Source: Phymatolithon calcareum
Lineage: Eukaryota > Rhodophyta > Florideophyceae > Hapalidiales
NCBI GenBank assembly: GCA_977006965.1
Contig: OZ345365.1
Span: 2,294,001-2,358,000 of the forward strand
Length of the DNA: 64,000 nucleotides
Direction: 5' to 3'
The number at the start of each line of letters is the position of its first letter. Within the stretch, counting starts at the first letter, position 1. The translations under genes were made by a program, and so were the position numbers. The notes beneath the pieces are model-generated. The model was not told where the DNA came from, ran no database searches, and saw nothing but the letters and a program-made list of their open reading frames with translations. Positions 42,056 to 53,163 of the stretch are shown piece after piece.

Positions 42056-42923
42056 ATGAACCCATCCACTCACGCCTACTCTCGTCAGTGGGATCGAACT
42101 GGAATGCCTATACTTCAACCCGACGGCACCAACTTTCCCCAATGGAGCTTCCTTGCGGAAGCTATGGCCGAAGGCCATTGTGCTCAGCACCTACTCCGAG
42201 AAGAACCCGCGACAGCAAATAACACAGACATCGCACTCGCAGCGCGACTGAAGACCTTTCTGGCTTTCACTGCGCACCCCTCATTCCTACCCCAGCTGCG
42301 CGGAAAAACCGCACTCCAAGTGTGGAATGCTCTAAACGCCATAGTCCCCAAGAAAGACGGCCTCAAAGTGGCTCGCCGTCACGCCGTGCAGCCTTTTGAT
42401 TCCTGCCGAACACCATCGGAATACGTAAACAAACACCACGCTCGCCACGCCGCAATCGTGGAAGCCGATCCAGACCACTATTTAGCCTCGGCCGAAGTAA
42501 TGGTCGCTGACCTTCTAGCCGGCCTGCCGTCCACAGTCGAAGCCCGCATCCTCAAGTCTCAGTTTTGAGCTCTTGTCCGCTAAACTCGTCACACAGGACA
42601 CAGTCCACGAACTAACTTCCAAAATCCTGGAGCTCACCCACAAATCCACAGCCACCCGAATCAAGCGCGATGCACGTCAGGACAAGGCCAAGGACAGACC
42701 GGAGAGGTATGGTAGAAAACCCTTTGACACTTCAATCAAAGACTACAAATGCATGCATTGCATGATGGACAATCACGAAGACTGCGGCGGAAAGCGTCGC
42801 CCCCCATACGGTCGCACCGCAAGCCCGACCGCAGCTGCAGCCTCCTCTGATGCAGGTGCATCAGCGCTCAATTCAATAGCCGACGATATCTCTGCTCTCC
42901 AAACGAGGCTAAATATGAGTTAG
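42056..42923 (+). pseudogene. Copia gag
   Basis: Gag in two frames: 42056-42568 (ILQPDGTNFPQWSFLAEAMA, then LQVWNALNAIV) and from about 42561 to 42923, joined if one T of the TTTT run at 42563-42567 is skipped (ILKSQ to FELLSAKL). The second part has a zinc-knuckle-like CMHCMMDNHEDC. The +1 shift is more likely a mutation than programmed, since copia Gag is normally one frame. The second frame ends after SALQTRLNMS, exactly at the deletion junction. Confidence 0.75.
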
Positions 42924-44812
42924 TCGATCCGAAAACAAATGCACTGTCTACCGCGCGTGTCGCAGATTTTGTGCCGCGCAGAACGAAGTTGAATCAAGCC
43001 GTTGCTCACGGATCTCCTGACGGACAAGCCACGGAAATCGATCTCACAAACACTAAAGAAATATATCCTGCACAACCGAGTGCTCGGGGGAGCGCGGGAC
43101 CAGAGCATTCAACGCAAATACACTCAAGGCTCCGACCCAGAAGCAGCATACGCCCTCCACTTAGGTTCCGCGGACCGTCTGCAGCCGCTTCAGAGACTGT
43201 TCCTCCACGCGGCCGACCACCACCAGACCCACGATCCATCACACATGCGCTGCGTGGACCGCACCCCCGAGAATGGGCGGAAGCTCATGACGCTTTCATC
43301 GATCGCAGTATACGCCTCGGGGCCTGGTCATTCGTAGATGCCCTACCAACTGATGAACCTATTCCATTACACTGGGCTTACCGCTACAAAACGGGATCTG
43401 ACGGCTACATCAGCGGCCTTTCCGCCTGTTGCACGGCCAGGGGTGACTTGATGAAGCCTGGAAAGCACTTCGATCCCCTCCGCACAGCTGCTCAGTCGCC
43501 CTCGCACACTGCACGTCGGCTTCTCTATGCCTACGCCGCCTTGAACGGAGAGGATATTCGTTCTGTCGACGTCCCGGGGGCCTATCCACGCGCTCCCGCC
43601 GATACACGTTTTCGGGTCACCATGCGCCAGCCGCGCCGCGCCAACGGAACTTTCACAGCATCAGGAAAACTTGTCCTAATTCAACGAGCACAAATGGGCT
43701 CCCCTGATGGAGGCTATCTTTGGGAGCGCCACCGAAACGATTGCCTCAAAAGCTGGGGTTGGAAGCAGCTTCAATCCGAGCCCGCCACCTTCCTCTATGA
43801 GGATGCCACCACGGGCGCTATCGCCCGGCTGCTCGCAGACACTGATGACTTCTTGGTCACAAGCGCCTCCACACCCCTTCTCGACCGCATCGTGGCGAAG
43901 CTCCGGGACCAATGGGACGTAACGGAGCAACGTCCGGTATCCCAACACATGGGGATCGCGGTTGAGAAAACATCGAACGGGATTAAACTTTCTGTCCGCA
44001 AGCATATTAACCAGCTCCTCTCCGATTTTGGCATGGAGCAGTGCAATGCAGCAAAGCTTCCATACGATCCAAAAGCGGACCTCACAGCAAAGCGGGAAGA
44101 TGAACCCGCGCTAGACCCCGATGACACCGAGAAGTACCACCAAGGCCTCGGCCTTGCACGCTTCATCACCGACACCGTTGTGTACGAAATATCCTATATC
44201 ACGGCCGAGCTCGCCCGTCATCTCCACTCCCCTTCAAGGCGCCACAAAGCCGCACTAAAGCACCTTATCCGCTACCTAGCCGGACGACGGAGCGCCACAC
44301 TGCACTACCGCCGTGATGCAGATGGAGAACTCACAGCATACTCCGACAGCGACTGGGCAAACTGCAAAGACACCAGGCACTCACGCACTGGAATCGCCAT
44401 AAAGTACGGAGGTGACCTGATTTATTGGCGTAGCTCCCTGCAAAAGTCAGTCACCTTATCGTCTACCGAAGCAGAGTACATGGCGGCATCTGAAACGGCA
44501 AGGGTGATAACGTGGCTGCGCCAAGTCTGCAACCAATGGCGCATCCCCGTTAGGGGACCTACCAAACTATACATGGATAACACTGCAGCGATCGCAATGA
44601 CCGTAGCGAACGGCCCTACAACACGCTCCAAGCACATTGACACGCGCTCCCACTACGTAACAGAGCAAGTCCAACGTTCCAACATTGTTACCAAGCACAT
44701 ACCGGGCATATACCAAATCGCGGACATGTTCACAAAACCCGTACCGCGCGCAAATTTCGAGCGAAACCTTCTCCTCATCCGCACTCACGGCTCAGGGCCT
44801 GACCGAGGGTGA
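42912..44812 (+). pseudogene. Copia pol: integrase tail, reverse transcriptase, RNase H
   Basis: One open frame. It opens with KYELVDPKTNALSTARVADF, the usual C-terminal end of copia integrase, with no integrase core upstream. The reverse transcriptase follows: WAYRYKTGSDGYISG, the SVDVPGAYPRAP block (motif A), LVLIQRAQMGSPDGGYLW and LLADTDDFLV at the YVDD position (altered to TDD). RNase H has YSDSDWANCKDTRHSRTG, YWRSSLQKSVTLSSTEAEYM, LYMDNTAAI and TRSKHIDTRSHYV. It ends in the 3' LTR start. Classified broken because protease and most of integrase are absent and the YVDD box is changed. Confidence 0.85.
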
Positions 44813-45069
44813 TAGATCCACATTAATTTCAGGCCCTAATCCGCGAAATGCGGACTGCGATCGATCCACATCCTATGCGTTGACACTCGCGATAGCTCGC
44901 GTGCGGTATGTAGCTTACAGAACGCTACGGAGCTAGTCGCAGGACCCAACGGCAACACACCAGCTATCCCGAGTGCTTAGAGTGATTCCCGGTGTCTCCG
45001 GGCGCCGCGCACTATAAGTAGGAGACCGTAGGATAGCCGAAACTAAACAGCAGAGTTGAGAAGTCAACA
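44810..45069 (+). repeat. 3' LTR of copia (260 bp)
   Basis: Same ends as the 5' LTR plus 48 bp after the first GATCCACAT. It is preceded by CTGACCGAGGG, a weak polypurine tract. Confidence 0.85.
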
Positions 45070-45123
45070 CCCTCAGAGCATTCCCTCAGATATGAAACGA
45101 GTTTTTTGATGTATTGTAAATAC

Positions 45124-45171
45124 GTGGATTTATTGAGAAGGTACAAATTAGTTCCAAGTTGAGGAAACTCG
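45124..45171 (-). repeat. Inverted-repeat arm, right of copia
   Basis: Reverse complement CGAGTTTCCTCAACTTGGAA and CCTTCTCAATAAATCCAC, about 80 percent identical to the left arm at 41582-41628. Confidence 0.55.
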
Positions 45172-45260
45172 ACACCTTTCTAAACGTACAATCTGCTAGT
45201 ATGGGCCAGTGGTAGGTATTTTGTTCCCCAACAGATCTTGTCGCATCCACTACTGGCAAA

Positions 45261-45809
45261 CAGGGGTGGGAAAAATCTTATTGCTAGAGATTGCAGCTCT
45301 GACTGCAATACGCAATAATTATTGCAATACCGGCAGCCCATGATCAAAAATACAATGCTTTACTTCGAGATCGCGCTTCGCACCGTCTCGAAGCAAAGCA
45401 AAGGGCATCAAGTCGAGAACAATGTCCTTGGGGCTCGGGTTGGTCATCGCGACTGGTGGCACTCTCAGTGGATAGAGGGCACAGATCAGGTGAGGAGGAT
45501 CTCAGTTCGTGAGCTGTGGGTATAACTTAGTGATGCTGTGTTTTGCAGGCTGAGAATCACAGGTTCGCTACATTGGACACGCAGCTCATTCGTGGAAGCC
45601 TCTAATTCAGTCCGCATCCAGACGGTAACCTGCATGTTGACGCAACGTATTCTTCAACATGACGGTGTTGCACTGTACCATATACCCATATAAGGAATCG
45701 GGTACAGAAGGATGCAATACGAATTGCAATACCGGTGCTCTTCGCAAACTCGTATTGCTATTGCATATTGCAATATATTGCAATCACAATATATTGGGCC
45801 CCACTCCTG
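45261..45809. mobile_element. Non-autonomous hAT element, 549 bp
   Basis: Terminal repeats CAGGGGTGGG / CAGGAGTGGG (9 of 10) and a perfect 8-bp target duplication CTGGCAAA (45253-45260 and 45810-45817). Subterminal regions are packed with TTGCAAT motifs. No transposase. The centre (45450-45585) has an A-box-like TGGCACTCTCAGTGG and a near B-box GGTTCGCTAC separated by a GT...AG-ended stretch, so it may carry a captured tRNA-like or intron-containing fragment. Confidence 0.85.
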
Positions 45810-46074
45810 CTGGCAAACCAAAACTATCCACGGCCTCTTGGCACTCGCATTGGTGTCCATGCCCCTACAGGCTCGTTGGTAACTTTTAAATAAAACTTAT
45901 ATTTCTTCTGCATCAGCACAATATGACAAAGTCACTATTCTTCTACACCGGACGCAAGACCCTATCTCGACTTTGACTCTCAAGGAATGGATACGACTAG
46001 TAACACTCCGGGCGGCAGGAGAGTAAGATGTCATGTAGCTAAACTAGACAGTCTCATGACCAGGGATCGTCCAA

Positions 46075-46810
46075 ATTTAATTTTATTGCAGTTAAATGCA
46101 ATTAATTGCAATTATATATTTATTGCGCGTAGTTTTCGTTATTGTAACTGTAATTGGAGCAGATATTCGAATTGCAATTGTATCCGGAGCATAGTTTCCA
46201 AATTGCAACTCTAATTGGAGTGGTGGAGTTTACTTTTAGATGGCTTACAGCATCGACAGGAAGCAAGGTTGCACCTGGATGCATTCATTCAGTCGAAGTC
46301 ACTCGACACACGGAGGTCCAGTTTGGTTGGCTCGTGATACACATATTCATTTTTGGTTTTCTGGCTATTCGATGGTAGACTTTGCGTGGCGCTCCTTATG
46401 GTTTATGACATCGGAGAAGGAGTTCAAATCAGGGCAATGGCGACGATGCGCAAGCGTACTTCTATGTTCGGTGACACGTCATCAACGAAGCATCAGGGAG
46501 GTTTCGCATCTCTCAACGTTGAACAAGTTGTCTCGTCAGGGTCGTCGGTTTAATGACCATATCTGTAGGAAGGAAAAAGTTTGAGAGATTTGTCATGTAT
46601 GTTGAGTTGCCGAAAGGGAGAGACGCAGAATGTCAATCATGGTTGATGCTTCCTCGCAAAGAATCAGCACCGTCGCCCAATCTCAATTGCATTAGTTGCT
46701 GCGAGATGTACCTCCATTGCAATAAATATTGCGTGACGTACTTCAACTGAAGCTTCTATTGCGTGCGAGAATCCTATTGCTTGCTTAATTGCTCAGCTGG
46801 AAGCAATAAC
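46075..46810. other. ATTGCAAT-rich segment, possible hAT remnant
   Basis: Clusters of TTGCAAT/ATTGC at both ends (46090-46215 and 46680-46800) resemble the subterminal repeats of the two bounded hAT elements, but no terminal repeat or target duplication could be placed. No gene inside. Confidence 0.35.
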
Positions 46811-47063
46811 GAAAAACTCCTTGCTCATGGCACGCAGCATCAATCCATAGTGTACAAATAGAAAGTGTCCCATACTGAATAGCGGAACGGGGAAACAATT
46901 AGGAATACATTGTAGCGCAAGGCTCAAAAAAACGACACTACATGGGAGAGAAATAACCCAAGAGTGGATAGAGAAGAAAAGAGCGAGAGAGACTAGACAG
47001 AAAGAGGAGGAAAGATAGACAGACAAATAAACCCCCTATAGATAACAGAGATAGTAAGCGTGC

Positions 47064-47142
47064 AGGCGTCGGCGTCATCCTCCAGCGGCGACCTTAGCTT
47101 GGTCGTCGACATTAAACTGGCGCGCGAAAAATGGAAAAGAGG
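47064..47142. repeat. Diverged direct repeat, left of LINE-B
   Basis: GGCGTCATCCTCCAGCGGCG and TAGCTTGGTCGTCGA match 50003-50083 (GACGTCATCTTCCGGCAGCG and CGCTTGGTCGTCGA) with roughly a fifth of positions changed. Too diverged and too long to be a target duplication. Confidence 0.5.
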
Positions 47143-49966
47143 AACTTTTTTCAAGTTTATTTAAAAAGCCCCACAGACTTCAGAAGATATGGGCAAGGCT
47201 TCCTCTGATGCTACCTACCTTTGTGCAGCTCGCGAAACGACCACTAGAATCGCGGACGGGAAAATTCAGGATTCAAGGTAATCCTATATCAGTCCTCTAC
47301 AGGATAGCTGGTTCTTGGACTCGACCGCTTTTTCCCTTGCCTTATACGAATCAATACAGGGCTTCTTCGTTCTCCATGCGTTCTTTGAGTGTCTTGCTAA
47401 ATAGTAAGAGCTCATCTAGCACCTTTTCTGCTTCTAGTCGTTTTTCTCTTTCTAGGACGTACCCTGCTAGCGTGCTTTCAAGGGTCTCCATATGCTCTCT
47501 GGCTCTGGTGCCGAATTCTTCGGCCATACTTGTTGCTTACACCTGTGGGAATCTTCCACAGGCATACTGCAGCGCGAGTTGTCTGTGCTTCACCTTGGGG
47601 AACTTGAGGATTGCTGGCAATTCACTTGTCTTATCGTATGGAATCTTCCTTTTCCGCTTCGATTCTAGGCGGTCTCCTTCCATTGCCAGAAATTTAGATC
47701 GCAGTGTTTGTGAAGATTGGTTTGTTTGGATATGCTTAACAGCTTCACCAAACGGCTCTCTGGTTTCCATCGCGTCGATATCTTTCCTTCTGTACTGCAA
47801 TTCATGGTTGTTTCTGCTTTCTGGCATTTCATTTGGATACATACGTTCCTTCTCCTTGTTCCTTCTCAGCATTTTGAAGGCCAAGATTTCTCGTCGATGT
47901 GCGGCCGCTTGGATCCGGCACAGGAGACGGAGCCTGTCCGTCCTTCCTCGAGCCAGTAGCCCAAATACTTGATTGAAGAATGTTTCTTCTACTTCCTTGA
48001 CGGCATTTTGTACGTCTTCTGACCAAGGCGTTAAATGCATTGCGTACTCCCAGCGTGGCTGTACTAATGCCTTATATATCTGAATACACTTCTGTATACT
48101 TAACCCTTTCTTGAACACTCTCAGTGTACGCAATTCGTACTCGGCCGTCCTTACTTTCTTTAGTCGTTGCATCATTAACGTACCTGTGACTCCTCCGGGG
48201 TCTAGGGATACTCCAAGATAAGCGATCTTCGGAACTTGTACCAGAACCTTGTTTGCGAGCTTGAATGTCTTGCCCAATGTTTCCTCTGATTCGAGGACTT
48301 CGCTTTTCCCTTGTTTAGTGTTCCAAGTCATTTCTCGCTCTTGTGCCCATTGGGTAGCTATATCCAATAGTCCTTGCTGTGCAGCGGGTGATTTCGCGGA
48401 GAGAAGAACATCGTCTGCGAAAAGGATAACCGGAACTTCAGTCCAGGTTTTTGATGCCCGGCTCATTCGCTCTGCGAATTCATCCATGAAGATGTTGTAG
48501 ATGCTTGGACTGAGAGGGGACCCTTGTGGGATCCCCCTGTCCACTAAAAACCACTTTCTGTTTGCATCACCAATTGTTGCTACCCAAGATGGTGTCAAGA
48601 ACGCCTCGGCCATTGCGCAGATCCCCTTGGGCAGTACTTGTCTCATTCTGTTCACCAAGTGTACTCTCGGTACTGTGTCGTAGGCAGCCTTAAGGTCCAA
48701 TACAGCTACACATCTCTGATCCTCTTATAATAGCTCAGTAGCTCTTAGGATGGCCAGTTCAGTGCTCTTCCCCTTTTGGAACCCAAGCTGATACCAGTGG
48801 TTTGAGTCTACTGTGTGCAGCTTCATATTACTAGCTGTCTCAATAATTTTCCTTGGGTTGCTCAGCAAGGAAATCGGTCGGTAGTTTCCGGGGTCCTCGT
48901 GCTCCCCTTGTTGTGTATTGGGACGAGGAGAGCATTCTGCCAGTGCAGAGGCGTGTCTCCACATCTCCCGCACGACTCGCACAAGGCTGTGAGAACTTCA
49001 GCGTTGAGCGGTATATCGAGTTTTAGCATTTCACCATTCACTTTGTCTAAGCCCGGTGCCTTTCCGTTTGGTGCTTTTCGGATAGCCGCTTCAATTTTTG
49101 TCCTCATGTCATCGGGCCAGGAGAATATTCTTAGTCCCGGTTGCCACTTTTCGGTGCTATGGTATGTCGCCGAGATGTGGGCTGAGAATTTAGCGCAATT
49201 CATGGGGCTTCCTGTCATCTTGTTCGTAGCGTTCATCTTCGAATTTTCTTTTTCATCTTGGCAAGTTGCTTCAAGGCCGCTTGTCCATCTTTCTCCTCGA
49301 GCTCGGCAATGTATTCTTGATACTGCTCTTTCTTCTTCTTGTTCACCAAGGTTCTGATTTGGTACTTACACTCGCGTTAACGACTCCAGTCTTCCGGTGA
49401 GTGGTATGTTCTTGCTTTCCGGTAGAATTTCTTTTGCTTCAGTGCCATTTTGTCGAGCTCTGTATTTCAAAATGACTTGTAGCATGCCGAGATGCGTTTT
49501 ATTGTTCTCCACGGATCACACCAGGTTTTAACAAGTCTCTTGTATACCTGGTGTAGATCTCTTGCATTGCTGTACTTTTTGAGGTTGTCTATAATTTCTG
49601 GCATGCCTTTGTGATACTTGCGAGGAGCGGCTTCTTTCCTGGGTTCTCTTCTTAACTTTCCTCCGAGGTCTATAATCTCCCTGTAGATATGGGATACCGA
49701 TTCTGGGGAGGTATTTCCCTTGAGGTCCTCAATGAGAGTACGCATTCGTTCCTTGATTTCATTTTCTCCTGTGTACCGTCTCGGTCTCTTACACTGATTG
49801 GTCTTATAGATTGGCTCGGATCGAGATCTTGCCGGCTTCTAAGGCGCGTACATACAGGCCTGTGCTGTGCAGCCCCTGTCCATGTGTCTTCTGGAGAGTT
49901 CGGCGCAGATATTGGTATTCCTTTTGTGACGAAGAAGTAGATGAATAGAGGCACTGAGCGCGAATG
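47143..49966 (-). mobile_element. LINE-B retrotransposon, near-complete but dead
   Basis: The minus-strand copy runs from the endonuclease end (APNSPEDTWTGAAQHRPV at about 49.9 kb) through a basic linker, the reverse transcriptase and the C-terminal region to the LINE-B 3' tail (47143-47300, mirrored GAAGTCTGTGGGGCTTTTAA). Reverse-transcriptase motifs: YRPISLLS, FQKGKSTELAI, VAVLDLKAAYDTV (A), VDRGIPQGSPLSPSIYNIFM (B), VILFADDVLLSA (C). Lesions: a frameshift near 48.9 kb, a TAA between ELL and EDQRCVAVLDLK (about 48725), and a TAA after CGRFPQV at 47537 where the sister copy has a serine codon. The 5' end is truncated. Confidence 0.8.
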
Positions 49967-50002
49967 TCACCGAACTGGGTTGGCCATCAAGATGGACTAG
50001 GA

Positions 50003-50083
50003 CGACGTCATCTTCCGGCAGCGACTTTCGCTTGGTCGTCGATCTTGAGAGGAGCGCACGAAAAGGGAAACGGAAACCATTCC
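50003..50083. repeat. Diverged direct repeat, right of LINE-B
   Basis: Partner of 47064-47142. The following 350 bp hold a plus-strand frame (50133-50435) of unknown nature. Confidence 0.5.
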
Positions 50084-50745
50084 CGAGGTGAAACGGCACC
50101 AAATCATCCTGTAAGTTACTGCGACACGCGTCATGCTGCCCGCATGCTACTTTGCCCACGTTCTCAACGACCATACGTCCCCGTACCAGTACTCGTTCCA
50201 CGGGTCGAACGAAACCCGATGCTGCACCAAGCGCCTAGAGTCGTACAAAAGTGCAGTGATGACGGCAGCTACATGGCCATTGGTGCTCTTCAAAGTGGCG
50301 GCAGGAACATGCAGCACGGTAATCGCTTCTAACTGTCACATTGAATGGTTCCTCTTCATTGCGAACAACACAGCTGAGCGCGCTGACGTTGACGCGGAAG
50401 ATTCAAGCTGTGCGCTGACTACAGATGAGTGTTAAGCATTTTTTTGAGCTTAGTCACGAGGTGGGCCTTGCCCTTCGATGTGTTGTGGGATACCACGATG
50501 TTGACAACGTGTCAAAGCTTGATCAGGCGTAGTCGCCAACCTGTAGCACGAGCTTCTTCTTTTCCATGATTTCGGAGTGGTTAGTGCGGGCGAGTTGTGT
50601 GTTGAGCGTTCCAGATGAACACGACAACGTGATTAAAGAGCACCGTCGTATTCGTAACGGATGAGTAGTAGATTTGACGAGAGATGGCCATGTAGTGAAT
50701 TTTGCCAATTTTTGGTGGACTTTCCTCAACTTTATTTCCACTAGT

Positions 50746-51010
50746 TCTTTTTTTAAATTTGGAATATGTTAAACGCACACAGAAACACTCATGAGACTGT
50801 AGGGGAGATGCCTTTCGGTTGCTACTTCTCTTGTAGCCTCCTAGAAGGTTGGAGAGAAAAGCTAAGAGCTCTTTTCTCCGGTTTCATAGCTTGTTCAGAA
50901 CCGTATCTTGCTGCCTAGTTTTTAATTTATTTGCAACTATGCAGTTGAGTTTTTAAAGCCCTCAATAACACTCTTAAGACTGTACGGGAGCGGCTTTTCT
51001 AGTCACCATA
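50746..51010 (-). mobile_element. Two LINE-A-type 3' tails
   Basis: 50746-50850 and 50950-51010 both mirror the tail CAGTCTNATGAGTGTTNCTG followed by AGGGC-TTTAA. They are 3' ends of two minus-strand LINE insertions, side by side. Confidence 0.55.
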
Positions 51011-51880
51011 CAGTAACGCTAGCGGTAGGGGGTAGCTTGTGTCTCATGTTTCTTTCAGGTTACCTGTTTGGTAACTTTAGGCTTTGGTACCCAATACGGA
51101 CGCTTTTAGGACCTTCTGTATCCTCAATTTCGCATATGACTTGCATGAACGTGCTTGTATTGCATCAGTAAAGAACGTCCACCGAAGGATGGGGAAAAAG
51201 ATTACAATCTTTGCTCTTTCACCTCCTTTCGTCGCGGGGTTTTCTCATCGGGTTGCTCTAGGCAGAGCGACATCGCTTCAATGTCGCGCTTGCTTCTACG
51301 CTGCTGTCCCGGCGGGGGCTCTTGTTCGTGAAGAGGTTACACACTGGTCCACAGTCGCCTTGCCATCTTCGGGCGAAAGCAACCCCTTTCCAGCATTAGC
51401 TTGCGCAGCACCTTACTTTGTGCTCGTCCAAAGCCTTGTCATCTTCGAGTGGTGACATTTTCAACTATGACAGCCTTGCAGAGGCGAGGCGTTATTCCTC
51501 TTATCGAGTTTTTGATCGGTTTCGAGATCGTTGCCAGCTTCAAGCGCTGACTTCAGGCATAGCATTCTTGGCCTGTGGGCGGTGCGAGTACTTATTCGAG
51601 GGGTCGGTCGTGGTATGGTTATTATTGGCGACCGGTTTCATATGCCACCGAATTTCGCAAAAATCGCCTGAATTTGCGACGAGGGCTGTCGGGCAGGTTC
51701 TTCGGCAACTCGCGTTCTCATCTTCTTCATGCGCACATTCACGATTGCGCGGAGCTTCTTTTCATCGAAGACCACCAAATGATACGGGGCTATTTCTGAC
51801 GTCACCAGTCTTGTCTGCGCCGAAGCGCCTTGGGCGAGTTGAGCGACATCCCGGGTCTCTTGCTGGCTAGTGCTCTATTC
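51011..51880. other. Unassigned, between LINE parts
   Basis: A minus-strand frame fragment near 51790-51620 (LVTSEIAPYHLVVFDEKKLR) looks protein-like but is unknown, and it is absent from the second LINE-A copy. Plus-strand frames here show no motif. Confidence 0.25.
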
Positions 51881-52871
51881 GCCGTAGAATACGATTTTGA
51901 AGAAGAGAACTTGATCGAGTGCTTTCTCAGTCACCTTAGTCTCCTCTTCAGTTAGGCGGTATCTTCCAAGGTACTCCTTGAGATCGTTCAGGTACGGTAT
52001 CCCCGAATTTATTTTCGAGAAGTGTGGTACTCATCGGGGGGAAACGCCCGAATGCCCATTAAGGATCATGTGTTATCATTGACGAAATGTTTCGACTCAC
52101 CCATTGAAATTCCTCAAAGTCACTATCTTCCCTTGAGCAGGCCAATAGGCTCCGTTTTCTATTTCTGGCTCGCTCCAGCATTCGGAGCGTTAAAACATGT
52201 CTCCTGTTTTCTGCATTGTGTATACGGCAAAGAAGGCGAAGCTAGGCGGTTCGGGTTTTTGCAAATGGGCCAAACACTTGTTTGAAAAATGCTTTCTCCA
52301 CTTCTGTAATAGCTGTCTGTGCTCTTGGCGTCCTTGGTGTCAGGTGTATGGCGTACTCCCACCTTGGCTGTATCAACGCCTTGTATGTCTTGACTGCTTT
52401 CAAGGAGCTAAGCCCCCGTAATGAGAGACCGAGAGATCTAAGTTGATACGCAGCGATCTGGCATTTCTGATAAGCTCCAGCATTTTTGTGTCTGTAATTC
52501 CCTGGTCACTTAGTGAGATGCCAAGGTAAGAGACTTCTTCGACCTTCGTCAGCTGTTCTCCTGCAAGCTTGAAGATGGAAGAGCTTGTGTCCGCGGAAAG
52601 TAGAGCTTCACTCTTCCCTGCTTTCGTATTCCAAATCATCTGCCTGTTTCTGACCCATTTCGACGAGATTTTTAACAGTCTCTGTAGTCCATATGATGAC
52701 TTTTCCGTCAGGAACGCGTCGTCCCCAAATAAAACTGCGGCGACATCGGCGATTTCCCTTGGAACTTGGCTTATTCTTTTTGCAAACTCGTCCATGAACA
52801 GATTATACATCCTGGGACTCAGCGGAGACCCCTGAGGTAGTCCCCTGTCAATTAGGAACCACCTCTGTTGA

Positions 52872-53163
52872 CCGCCTGTGGTATAATGGTAAAACTGCCT
52901 CCGCGGACCTGTGCGCATATTTCGGTATGATACAGGCAGGATGTTGAGGTCGCAGGTTCGAGTCCTGTCAAAAGCAAGAATTGAATTAAAGTTCCGCAAC
53001 TGGAACACGGATGTCGCCGTGGAGTGGCGTGCAGCAGTACTAGCGCGAGGAAGATACGCGAGTACCAGGAATGGATCCATATCAGGATCATTTAGAGGAC
53101 CCCTAGATGTTGAATAATGTACACTTTATGTAATTCGAATAACCTGCAATAAACAAACAAACC
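52872..53163 (+). repeat. tRNA-derived SINE, copy 1
   Basis: Head with RNA polymerase III boxes: A-box TGGTATAATGGTAAAACTGC (52879-52898) and B-box GGTTCGAGTCC (52955-52965), about 55 bp apart, which is longer than in a plain tRNA. A 190-bp body shared with 34005-34245 follows, then a TGCAATAAACAAACAAACC tail. It is inserted in the LINE-A frame between the codons for DPQ and QRWF. Confidence 0.65.

Larger units (their letters stand above)
41638..45069 (+). mobile_element. Ty1/copia LTR retrotransposon, internally deleted
   Basis: A 3432-bp element flanked by a perfect 5-bp target duplication CCCTC (41633-41637 and 45070-45074). LTRs begin TGATAGATCCACAT and end GAGAAGTCAACA. Behind the 5' LTR lies a copia-type primer-binding site. 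The interior encodes Gag, then the tail of integrase, reverse transcriptase and RNase H. Protease and the integrase core are missing, so the element cannot transpose alone. Outside a 48-bp length difference the LTRs read as identical, so the insertion is young. A TATA-like CACTATAAGTAGG lies in the LTR. Confidence 0.9.

Noticed and set aside
42555-42575. Programmed +1 frameshift in copia gag
   Set aside because: The element is already defective, the slip site is only a TTTT run and copia gag is normally one frame; a one-base insertion is simpler.
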